A DNA stretch of 6,095 nt from an uncultured bacterium (GCA_905215105.1 CAJMOI010000122.1:1-6095); one strand, 5' to 3'; counted from the stretch's first letter, positions 1 through 5,740 are shown. Numbers and translations are program-made. Notes: generated from the letters alone by a model not told the origin.

Positions 1-81
1 GACGGGGGATATATCACCGCAGAGCCCATCTCAAGCGCAGGGCGCGTACCTCTGGACAAAGTGTCCAGAGGCGGGGCCCGG
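1..81. other. Non-coding tail downstream of parB
   Basis: This stretch follows the parB stop codon in the direction of that gene. It holds the palindrome described separately. On the minus strand a short open frame beginning ATG-GGC-TCT near position 31 runs off the window edge, but no clear ribosome-binding site precedes it. Whether a further element gene starts here cannot be decided from so few bases. Confidence 0.4.
49..71. repeat. Near-perfect 23-bp palindrome, candidate parS-like site
   Basis: Two 10-base arms, CCTCTGGACA (49-58) and TGTCCAGAGG (62-71), are exact reverse complements around a 3-base centre, AAG. The palindrome begins 11 bases past the parB stop codon. On the minus strand no T-run follows the stem, so it does not read as an intrinsic terminator. 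A partial copy occurs inside parB at 1130-1147. Protein binding is inferred from the symmetry and from the neighbouring parB; the sequence does not match the Bacillus-type chromosomal parS consensus (TGTTTCACGTGAAACA). Confidence 0.7.
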
Positions 82-1668
82 TCACTTATCGAGCTCGTGT
101 TTCTTCTCCGGCTTTGCCAGTTCGGGCGGCTGTTTCTCTTTCCACTCGTCCAGCAGGGCTATGATCTGCTCCTTCATTTTGGCAGGAGTGACCTCCTTGC
201 CGAAATACTTGTTGAGTTCGTCGGTACTGATGATCACGTTGTCAACCTCCCTTTTTTCTTCGCTCAAAATACCATCGATCACATCGCCGTTGAGCAAGCC
301 CTCCTGGTCGAGCTCCCGGAGCCGCTTTGCCTGTTTGACCGAGGGGGAGGACTGCTCCCCATCAATGGACACGGCGATAAGCCGCTGGTTTTCCGGCTTG
401 ATATACGACAGTTCCACAGCGGGCATAAATCCCATATTTTTAGCGTCCACCTTTTCCAGAAGCTCCGGGACAAGATGGTTAAGGCGAACATAGCGGAGCA
501 CCTTTTTATAGTTCATATCATGCTCCTTGCCCACGATCTCCACCGAGAGCTTACCCAGGGCCTCCGCTTCCTTGTCATTTTTGGGCCGGGCCCCCTGGCG
601 CTTGATAGCCTCCAGTTCCAGATCAAGGAGCTTTGCAAGCTCGCTGGGCAGGGGATCGCCGCGCTGTTTGTTGCTGTTCTTCATTTCCCGGACGGCCTCA
701 AGATCGGTCATCTCCCGGACAATACAGGGAATTTCATCCAGACCAGCCCGCTCACCGCCATGACAGCGGCGGTGGCCCGCGATGATCTCATAGCCGTTGC
801 CGTCTTTTTCCGGGCGGACGGTGGCGGGGGTCATAATGCCGTGTTCCTTGATCGTCCCCACCAGATCGTCCATCGCTTTATCGTCCTGCACCTTGTAGGG
901 GTGCTCCCGGAACGTATGGAACGGATGAAGCTCCGCCATTTTCAGATAGACGATTTTTCCCTCTTCCACCGGGCGGGGCGGCACGTCAGGCGTGGGCGGC
1001 AGATTGATCTCCGGCGGCGGGACTGCCGCCTCCTTGACGGGAGCGGCCTTGCCCGGCTTTACCGCCTCAGCGGTTTTGGACACAGGCGCACCGCCGGAGC
1101 CCGTTTCCTTGCCCTTGTCAGCTTTCTTACCTCTGGACACTTTGTCCCGAACAGCGGGCGGGGCCTCCTCACGGGCCGCCTTGTCAACCTTAGACGGGCG
1201 GCCTGTGCGGGGCTCCGCCGCTTTCTCCTTTTTCCCCGCAGACACCCCGGCCTGCTCTTTCGGGGGACGGCCCCGGCGCTTTTTCGGCTGATCCGCCTCC
1301 GGCGCTTTTTCCTCCGGGATAGGAGCCTCTTTACCATCCTTATCAGTAGCCGGAGCCTTTAATTTGTCTACGGCTCCATGCGCCGCTGCCCGTCGCTGGG
1401 ACATAAGCTCGTTGATCTTGTCAAAATCAACCACTACTTCCCCAAGTGCAGAGCGGGCCGGATTGTCCTCCCCCATACCGGGAATAACAGACTGTTCCGC
1501 CTGGAGTGCCGGGCCCGTACCAGGCGCGGCGGGCTCTTGCGTTTTCCCCGGCGCGTCGGTTTCCTGAACCGGGGGCTCCTGGATTGGCGGAGCCTCTTTC
1601 GCAGGAGCGTCACCGGGACGATCCGGGCCAGGGGGCTCCGGGCCGGTTTTGAGTTTGTCATCTGCCAT
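82..1668 (-). CDS. parB: ParB/Spo0J-family partition protein with long AT-hook-containing N-terminal region
   Basis: This 528-residue protein belongs to the ParB family of DNA-binding CTPase clamps used for plasmid, ICE or chromosome partition. Residues 1-235 are low-complexity, rich in Pro, Ala, Lys and Glu, with AT-hook-like RRGRPPK (131-137) and TGRPSK (155-160). The ParB N-terminal domain starts near 238 (KIVYLKMAELHPF). It contains the box II region IIAGHRRCHGGERAGL (295-310) and the SNKQR motif (332-336), matching GERRxRA and ENxQR of canonical members. The helix-turn-helix region is about 371-430 (KKVLRYVRLNHLVPELLEKV, then FMPAVELSYI). The total is long compared with about 280-300 residues for Spo0J, and the excess is the N-terminal region. 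The start is supported by GAAGGAGGTT at 1674-1683, 7 bases from ATG. Sequence style resembles ParB of Clostridia ICEs (inference). High GC sets it apart from its right-hand neighbours. No parA is visible. Confidence 0.9.
   Translation of the reverse strand: MADDKLKTGPEPPGPDRPGDAPAKEAPPIQEPPVQETDAPGKTQEPAAPGTGPALQAEQSVIPGMGEDNPARSALGEVVVDFDKINELMSQRRAAAHGAVDKLKAPATDKDGKEAPIPEEKAPEADQPKKRRGRPPKEQAGVSAGKKEKAAEPRTGRPSKVDKAAREEAPPAVRDKVSRGKKADKGKETGSGGAPVSKTAEAVKPGKAAPVKEAAVPPPEINLPPTPDVPPRPVEEGKIVYLKMAELHPFHTFREHPYKVQDDKAMDDLVGTIKEHGIMTPATVRPEKDGNGYEIIAGHRRCHGGERAGLDEIPCIVREMTDLEAVREMKNSNKQRGDPLPSELAKLLDLELEAIKRQGARPKNDKEAEALGKLSVEIVGKEHDMNYKKVLRYVRLNHLVPELLEKVDAKNMGFMPAVELSYIKPENQRLIAVSIDGEQSSPSVKQAKRLRELDQEGLLNGDVIDGILSEEKREVDNVIISTDELNKYFGKEVTPAKMKEQIIALLDEWKEKQPPELAKPEKKHELDK
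1128..1147. repeat. Partial intragenic copy of the 49-71 palindrome
   Basis: The sequence CCTCTGGACACTTTGTCC (1130-1147) is identical over 18 bases to the reverse complement of 54-71. Read directly, TACCTCTGGACA (1128-1139) also equals 47-58. It keeps one full 10-base arm and half of the other. Within parB it encodes Asp-Lys-Val-Ser-Arg-Gly (residues 175-180) of the disordered N-terminal region, where coding constraint should be weak. Confidence 0.6.
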
Positions 1669-1673
1669 TCACT

Positions 1674-1683
1674 AACCTCCTTC
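1674..1683 (-). promoter_or_regulatory. Ribosome-binding site of parB
   Basis: On the minus strand this reads GAAGGAGGTT, a near-complete anti-16S match. GGAGG (1676-1680) lies 7 bases before the ATG at 1666-1668, which fixes the parB start. A second AAAGGAGG at 1733-1740 is not followed by a usable start codon. Confidence 0.85.
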
Positions 1684-1758
1684 AATTTTGGTGTATTGCA
1701 CAAAAATGAGCGTTGATTTTCTATCGAAAAATTTTCCTCCTTTCCAAGCCTACCACGC

Positions 1759-1791
1759 AAAAAAGCCGCCCAGTTTTACCCGGACGGCTTT
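1759..1791 (-). terminator. Minus-strand intrinsic terminator or attenuator hairpin in the parB leader
   Basis: In minus-strand RNA a 10-bp stem forms between the complements of 1782-1791 and 1762-1771, AAAGCCGUCC with GGGCGGCUUU, including one U-G wobble. It is followed by a run of six U. The wobble pairs only in minus-strand RNA, and there is no T-run on the plus side, so the minus orientation is favoured. It lies about 90 bases upstream of the parB start. It may end an unseen upstream transcript, attenuate parB, or be left over from a rearranged element end. Confidence 0.65.
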
Positions 1792-1820
1792 CAGCGTAAT
1801 GTGATAGACTTTTATTTATT

Positions 1821-1844
1821 TTTTCGGATTGTAGGCTCCGAAAA
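1821..1844. repeat. Inverted repeat with 8-bp perfect arms, possible operator
   Basis: The arms TTTTCGGA (1821-1828) and TCCGAAAA (1837-1844) are exact reverse complements around an 8-base spacer. Neither strand has a T-run directly after the stem, so it is not a convincing terminator. It lies about 85 bases upstream of the UROD-family start, where an operator would be plausible. It also sits in the presumed junction between element and chromosome. Confidence 0.5.
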
Positions 1845-1927
1845 GCCTTATATTTGCAGTTTTCCTATTTTATATGGCCCTTATTAAAAGCTCGACCTGA
1901 AAAATCCAGATCAACGGAGGAATTGAC

Positions 1928-3088
1928 ATGCAAAACGACGGTATTCATGAAATGGTCAGCCGGGAAGCTATGACCCCGGGTGCCCGGAAAATGCGGGATT
2001 TCTATAACCGGAAGCCCCATGCCGGTATTTATCAGAAAGAATTTGGCTTTTTTACCCTGGAACGCTGGATACAGGAAGGCTATCTTCCGGAAAATGTCTG
2101 TCAGGAGGAATTGGATCGGATTTTTTCCTTTGACCCTCCGGGAAAACACTTTTTAGGCGGACTCGGTTGGTGTGAGGCCGGTTTTTGCCCGACCTTTGAA
2201 GAAAAAGTACTGGAAGACCGGGGAGACTATGAACTGGTACAGGATTTTGTCGGTCGTTCCGTACTTTGTTTTAAAAATCGCCGCAATGGTTTTATGCCGG
2301 AATACACCCACCGCCCTGTAAAAGACCAGAAAAGCTGGGAAACCCTGTGCAAGTGGCGCATGGCCCCTACTGTATCCGAACGTTATACCAATCTGGAAGC
2401 AGAAATGAAAGCGGCACAGCGAGCTGCTGGAGAAGGACAGGTAATTTGTCAGCAGGTTGTGGGTGGGTATATGTATCTCCGGAGCCTGATGGGACCTCTG
2501 GAACTGATGTATCTGCTCTATGACAACCCCGACCTGATTCACGACTGTATGAAAACCTGGTTTACGCTGGCCGATCATGTTATCGCACTTCACCAACAGT
2601 TCGTCACACTGGATGAAATCTTTTTCGGAGAGGACATCTGTTATAATCACGGTTCCCTGATCTCTCATGACATGATTCGGGAATTCCTGTTCCCCTATTA
2701 TCAGCAGCTGTTGGAAAACGCACGTCGCCGCCAGCTGGACCCCTCCAGGAAACTCCACTTCCAGCTGGATACCGACGGATTTTCCGATCAGGTCATCGAC
2801 CTGTATCGTGAAATCGGGATGGATTATCTGAGTCCTTTTGAAGCTGCTTCCGGCTGTGATGTTGTCCGCACCGGAAAGGAATATCCCGACCTGTTGATTT
2901 CCGACGGCTTTGACAAACGGGTACTCTCTCAGGGAAAAGAAGCCATTGACTGGGAAATCGACCGCATTATGCCGGTCATGAAAGCCCGCGGCGGATATAT
3001 TCCAACCTGTGACCACGGTGTGCCGGAAGAAGTCCCTTTCGAAAATGATCTCCATTACCGGGAAAGAATCGGAGAATTCTCTGAATAA
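1928..3088 (+). CDS. Uroporphyrinogen decarboxylase (UROD/MtaA)-superfamily protein
   Basis: The 386-residue protein has the layout of UROD-superfamily TIM-barrel paralogs common in Clostridia. These are usually linked to corrinoid-dependent methyl transfer or demethylation rather than haem synthesis (family knowledge). Visible landmarks are WETLCKWRM (137-145), GEDICYNHGSLISHDMIREF (234-253, the conserved Gly-Pro-type loop before a helix), KLHFQLDTDG (275-284), a GMDYLSPFEAASGCDV strand-loop (297-312), and the C-terminal GGYIPTCDHGVP (355-366), which aligns with the GGYI-DHxVPPDV motif of this family. MtaA-type methyltransferases bind zinc through His-x-Cys plus a later Cys. Here the first site reads His-Phe-Gln without the Cys, although C361 is present, so catalysis and metal use are uncertain. 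The start is supported by GGAGG at 1916-1920, 7 bases upstream. The gene appears monocistronic: no corrinoid protein or partner methyltransferase adjoins it. The substrate is unknown. Confidence 0.8.
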   Translation: MQNDGIHEMVSREAMTPGARKMRDFYNRKPHAGIYQKEFGFFTLERWIQEGYLPENVCQEELDRIFSFDPPGKHFLGGLGWCEAGFCPTFEEKVLEDRGDYELVQDFVGRSVLCFKNRRNGFMPEYTHRPVKDQKSWETLCKWRMAPTVSERYTNLEAEMKAAQRAAGEGQVICQQVVGGYMYLRSLMGPLELMYLLYDNPDLIHDCMKTWFTLADHVIALHQQFVTLDEIFFGEDICYNHGSLISHDMIREFLFPYYQQLLENARRRQLDPSRKLHFQLDTDGFSDQVIDLYREIGMDYLSPFEAASGCDVVRTGKEYPDLLISDGFDKRVLSQGKEAIDWEIDRIMPVMKARGGYIPTCDHGVPEEVPFENDLHYRERIGEFSE

Positions 3089-3116
3089 TTTATCATAAAA
3101 TCCTTTTGTTCCAGAG

Positions 3117-3145
3117 TTTACACTTGTTCTCCTTTATGGTACAAT
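3117..3145 (+). promoter_or_regulatory. Sigma-A-type promoter of the zinc-ribbon membrane gene
   Basis: The -35 box TTTACA (3117-3122) and -10 box TACAAT (3140-3145) are 17 bases apart. Transcription should start near 3152, giving a leader of about 50 bases. It lies 28 bases past the UROD-family stop, so the next gene has its own promoter. Confidence 0.8.
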
Positions 3146-3157
3146 AAGCAAAAAGCC

Positions 3158-3182
3158 GATTTCCGTCGAAAAAACGGGAATC
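3158..3182 (+). other. Leader hairpin of the zinc-ribbon gene
   Basis: GATTTCCGT (3158-3166) pairs with ACGGGAATC (3174-3182) over 9 bp, with one U-G wobble and a 7-base A-rich loop. It sits between the predicted transcription start and the ribosome-binding site at 3187-3192. It could modulate translation or mRNA stability. On the minus strand it would be followed by GGCTTTTTG, so a weak terminator for antisense transcripts is also possible. Confidence 0.45.
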
Positions 3183-3186
3183 AGAA

Positions 3187-3192
3187 AAGGAG
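3187..3192 (+). promoter_or_regulatory. Ribosome-binding site deciding the start at 3202
   Basis: AAGGAG ends 9 bases before the ATG at 3202. An in-frame TTG at 3196 would be only 3 bases away, too close for initiation. The ATG that gives Met-Phe-Cys-Ala-Asn-Cys is therefore preferred. Confidence 0.75.
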
Positions 3193-3201
3193 ACATTGAA
3201 C

Positions 3202-3918
3202 ATGTTTTGTGCAAATTGCGGCAGCGATCTCGGTAATTCCACCCCTGCTTTTTGCCCCAATTGCGGCGCCCGGATGGATCCCCCGAGAGACAACAACTCT
3301 TACGACCAGCAAGCTCCCTATCAGCAACCCAATCCCTATGACCAGCAGCCTTCTTATCAGCAACCCAATCCTTTTGACCAGCAGCCAAATCCCTACAATC
3401 AACCCAATCCCTACAATCAGCAGCCGAACCCGTATAACCAGCCTAACCCTTACGACCCCATGCAGCCGGCTCTCCCCATGCGCTGGTATAAATTCGTCAT
3501 TTATGTTCAGCTGTTCCTTTCCGCGCTGGTTTCTGTCATCAATGGCATCGCTTATTTCAGCGGCAGTTTCGTAGAAACTCTCACCGGCGGCGGTTCTCCG
3601 GAGCTGGTTTTCGCCTTTTATCCCGCTTTACAGCCTCTGTGTTATTTTCTGGGCATTGTGTCCATTGGTTCTGCGGTATTCGCCATCATCACCCGCCAGT
3701 GGCTGGCCCATTATCTGCTGAAGGGGATTACCGCACTATATGCCGTATACGCCCTTTCCATTGCCTGTAATCTGATCTGCATGGTCGGTTTGATGATGAT
3801 CTTTGAAGTCAGCATCGGCGATCTGGGTTCCACTTATATCGGCTCCATTATCGGACTGGTCATTTTGTTGGCTCTCAGCAGAGTCTATTTCAATAAACGC
3901 CGTCACCTGTTCCATTAA
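3202..3918 (+). CDS. Zinc-ribbon membrane protein with Pro/Asn/Gln/Tyr repeat linker
   Basis: The 238-residue protein has three parts. Residues 1-25 form a zinc ribbon of the short bacterial type (CANC at 3-6 and CPNC at 18-21, four Cys ligands). Residues 34-86 are a repeat-rich linker built on the unit Asn-Pro-Tyr-(Asn/Asp)-Gln(-Gln)-Pro. Residues 94-230 are hydrophobic with about four likely membrane segments (roughly 95-119, 135-163, 170-202 and 211-228), ending in the positive tail NKRRHLFH. No signal peptide is seen. Zinc ribbons fused to membrane domains are common and mostly uncharacterised in Clostridia, so the function is unknown. The positive-inside trend suggests that ribbon and tail are cytoplasmic (inference). 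The gene has its own promoter and terminator and so is probably transcribed alone. Its base composition resembles the chromosomal genes around it. Confidence 0.85.
   Translation: MFCANCGSDLGNSTPAFCPNCGARMDPPRDNNSYDQQAPYQQPNPYDQQPSYQQPNPFDQQPNPYNQPNPYNQQPNPYNQPNPYDPMQPALPMRWYKFVIYVQLFLSALVSVINGIAYFSGSFVETLTGGGSPELVFAFYPALQPLCYFLGIVSIGSAVFAIITRQWLAHYLLKGITALYAVYALSIACNLICMVGLMMIFEVSIGDLGSTYIGSIIGLVILLALSRVYFNKRRHLFH
3304..3456 (+). repeat. Tandem coding repeat (Asn-Pro-Tyr-Asn/Asp-Gln-Gln-Pro units)
   Basis: Degenerate units of about 18-21 bases, such as CCCAATCCCTATGACCAGCA and CCCAATCCCTACAATCA, recur in frame through the linker of the zinc-ribbon protein. Third-position differences between units (AAT/AAC, CCC/CCG/CCT, CAG/CAA) suggest the array is not freshly duplicated. 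The unit number may still vary between strains through slippage. Confidence 0.75.
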
Positions 3919-3938
3919 TAATTATATCGTTCGTTCCC

Positions 3939-3979
3939 CAGCCGCAGGCCGCATTCATTGCAGTCTGCGGCTGTTTTTT
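3939..3979 (+). terminator. Intrinsic terminator of the zinc-ribbon gene
   Basis: CAGCCGCAG (3939-3947) and CTGCGGCTG (3965-3973) form a perfect 9-bp GC-rich stem with a 17-base loop. Six T (3974-3979) follow directly. It lies 20 bases past the stop codon, the expected place for a plus-strand rho-independent terminator. Confidence 0.9.
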
Positions 3980-3992
3980 GCAACCATAGAAT

Positions 3993-4056
3993 AAAAAACT
4001 CCCTGTACCTGAAACAGCGCACATCTGTGTTGTCTTGTGTACAGGGAGTCTTTTAT
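3993..4056. terminator. Long bidirectional terminator between convergent transcripts
   Basis: ACTCCCTGTAC (3998-4008) and GTACAGGGAGT (4039-4049) form a perfect 11-bp stem. Minus-strand RNA ends the stem with six U (complement of 3993-3998). Plus-strand RNA is followed by CTTTTATTT. It lies 37 bases past the stop of the Fe-S operon and should end it. In plus-strand RNA the loop folds further: ACAGCGCA pairs with UGUGUUGU over 8 bp using two G-U pairs. Much of the 64-base segment is therefore one long hairpin. Confidence 0.85.
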
Positions 4057-4086
4057 TTCTCAAATATCGGGGGTTAATCTGGCCGC

Positions 4087-5004
4087 TTATTTCAGGAAGC
4101 CTTCCACAATTCGGGCTTCTGCTTCCTGCTCGGTCAGGCCCAGCGTGCGGAGCTTCAGAATCTGTTCACCGGCAATTTTACCGATGGCTGCTTCGTGAAT
4201 CAAGCTGGCATCAATATGATTGGCTTCCAGGGCAGGCTGCGCCACCACCGTACCATTTTCAGACAAAATGGCATCACATTCAGAATGGCCGGTGCAGCGG
4301 GCATTGCCCTTGATGCAGGAATAGAATTCCTGATGGGAATGGCCCTTGGCCACAGAACGGGACATCAGATCCACGCCGCAGTCTTCGCCTTCCATGGTCA
4401 CGTCAAAATCGGTGCGGGCAAACTCTTCCCCATCGGTCATCAGGCGTTCCCGGACCACCAGTCTGGCACGAGCACCCACCACACCGCTGGTTTTGCGGGT
4501 AGTACGATCTACACCGCCCAGCTGTACGGTATCCATTTCCAGAGATGCATCCTCTTCCAGATATACGTCCGTAATGGGATCAATGCGCCTGGCGCCGTTG
4601 CCTTTTCCGGTTCCCAGATGCTTTTCCTTATACACCACATGAGCGCCTTTTTTCACGAAAAAGCGGTGAATACCGTTGTGACGGGCTTCCTCTTCTCCGT
4701 CGCTGTGAACACCACAGCCGGCAACAATCACCACGTCGGCGCCTTCGCCCACATAGAAATCATTATAAACCAGGTCGTCTACATCACTGTGGGTCACACA
4801 GGCAGGAATATAGACGGTTTCCCCCTTGGTTCCGGGTGCAATATGAATATCGATGCCGGGCAGATCCTTTTTGGAAGTAATCTGGATATTCTTCGTGGAC
4901 TGACGGCCGGCACAGCCGCCGTCTTCGCGGATGTTGAATGCACCTTCAAAGCTGCCCTTGAAATCGGCAACTTCCTTCAACAGTTCTTCGGTAATCTTAT
5001 TCAT
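4087..5004 (-). CDS. smsB: SufB/SufD-family Fe-S cluster assembly scaffold, SmsB type
   Basis: The 305-residue protein belongs to the SufBD family, which with SufC ATPase builds Fe-S clusters in the cytoplasm. It is far shorter than SufB (about 470-495 residues) and matches the minimal scaffold of the two-gene SUF-like minimal system (SMS). Visible landmarks are NIREDGGCAGRQSTKNI (24-40), VAGCGVHSDG (94-103), the beta-helix core through about 110-230, SRSVAKGHSHQEFYSCIKGN (215-234), CTGHSECDAIL (237-247), and the diagnostic IDASLIHEAAIGKIAGEQ (264-281). That last motif aligns with the LEHEA-IGKI region bearing the functional His/Glu of SufB. By eye the stretch matching the SufB Cys405 region reads ENGTVVAQP, with no Cys. 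The start is supported by AAAGGAGGA at 5011-5019. The ATG overlaps the TGA of the ATPase gene, which suggests translational coupling. Confidence 0.9.
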   Translation of the reverse strand: MNKITEELLKEVADFKGSFEGAFNIREDGGCAGRQSTKNIQITSKKDLPGIDIHIAPGTKGETVYIPACVTHSDVDDLVYNDFYVGEGADVVIVAGCGVHSDGEEEARHNGIHRFFVKKGAHVVYKEKHLGTGKGNGARRIDPITDVYLEEDASLEMDTVQLGGVDRTTRKTSGVVGARARLVVRERLMTDGEEFARTDFDVTMEGEDCGVDLMSRSVAKGHSHQEFYSCIKGNARCTGHSECDAILSENGTVVAQPALEANHIDASLIHEAAIGKIAGEQILKLRTLGLTEQEAEARIVEGFLK

Positions 5005-5726
5005 GCCAGTTCCTCCTTTCCCAAAGGACAGCGGGCGGCCCGCTCGTCTGCCAGCAACTGAGGCAGAACCTCTTTGCCGGGTCCGATGGTGCGGACACGG
5101 CCGTCGGCAATCACGATAATCTCATCGGCAATGGACAGAATACGCTCCTGATGGGAAATCACCAGCAGGGTTCCGTTGCCCTGTTTCCGCAGATTCTGGA
5201 AGGTCTCCACCAGACGGGAGAAACTCCAAAGGTCAATGCCGGCTTCCGGCTCGTCAAAAATAGACAGCTTTGCCTGACGGGCCAGCACAGTGGCGATTTC
5301 AATTCGTTTGCTTTCGCCGCCGGAAAGGGACGTATTCATTTCACGGTCAATATACTCATTGGCACACAGTCCCACCTGACCCAGCAGGGCACAGAGCTTT
5401 TCCTCCGACAGCTTTCCGCCAGCGGCCAGCTCCAACAGGTCACGGACTGTCAGGCCCTTGAAACGAACCGGCTGCTGGAAGGCATAGGCAATGCCCTTCT
5501 GAGCCCGCTCTGTTACATCCAGCTTGGTGATATCCTCTCCGTCAAAGAGAATTCTGCCGCTGGAAGGACATTCAATACCGGCAATAAGCTTGGCCATGGT
5601 GGTTTTTCCGCCGCCGTTGGGACCAGTTACCACAATCAGTTTTCCCTCCGGTACGGTTACGTCAATATCTTTTATAATGTCTTCGCCGCCCGGAATACTC
5701 CAGGCGAGATGCTCTATTTTCAGCAT
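5001..5726 (-). CDS. smsC: SufC-like ABC ATPase of Fe-S cluster assembly, SmsC type
   Basis: The 241-residue soluble ABC ATPase has Walker A GPNGGGKTT (35-43), Q-loop AFQQP (82-86), signature LSGGES (134-139), Walker B LSIFDEP (154-160) with catalytic E159, and H-loop SHQ (191-193). The FQQP and SGGESKRIEIA forms and the EAGIDLWS segment after Walker B are typical of SufC, not of substrate importers. No permease gene is adjacent. It should dimerise on the SmsB scaffold and drive cluster assembly by ATP hydrolysis. It is the first gene of a two-gene operon, overlapping smsB by 4 bases (ATGA). The ATG at 5724-5726 is chosen because GAAAGGAAG precedes it and the family starts with MLKIEHL. A longer frame from a TTG at 5870 adds sequence unlike any ABC ATPase. 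No sufS, sufU or full-length sufD/sufB is in the window. Confidence 0.92.
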   Translation of the reverse strand: MLKIEHLAWSIPGGEDIIKDIDVTVPEGKLIVVTGPNGGGKTTMAKLIAGIECPSSGRILFDGEDITKLDVTERAQKGIAYAFQQPVRFKGLTVRDLLELAAGGKLSEEKLCALLGQVGLCANEYIDREMNTSLSGGESKRIEIATVLARQAKLSIFDEPEAGIDLWSFSRLVETFQNLRKQGNGTLLVISHQERILSIADEIIVIADGRVRTIGPGKEVLPQLLADERAARCPLGKEELA

Positions 5727-5731
5727 ATGGA

Positions 5732-5739
5732 CTTCCTTT
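5732..5739 (-). promoter_or_regulatory. Ribosome-binding site of smsC
   Basis: On the minus strand this reads AAAGGAAG, 5 bases before the ATG (7 from the GGA core). It decides the start at 5726 over the upstream in-frame TTG, which has no such site. It is weaker than the perfect GGAGG of smsB. Confidence 0.7.
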
Positions 5740-5740
5740 C

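Noticed and set aside
49..71. Palindrome as intrinsic terminator of parB
   Set aside because: The stem is strong enough, but the minus-strand sequence after it is GTACGCGCC rather than a T-run.
61..1362. Long plus-strand open frame of 433 codons opposite parB
   Set aside because: It is antisense to parB in GC-rich DNA, lacks a ribosome-binding site, and its product is Leu/Arg-rich with no family resemblance, whereas the minus-strand frame carries clear ParB motifs.
2153..3055. Minus-strand open frame of 300 codons opposite the UROD-family gene
   Set aside because: No ribosome-binding site and no recognisable domain; the plus strand shows conserved family motifs across the whole stretch.
4195..5061. 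Plus-strand open frame of 288 codons opposite smsB and the 3' end of smsC
   Set aside because: It covers the mirror of two well-supported genes, has no start signal, and its His/Gly/Ile-rich composition is a by-product of the other strand.
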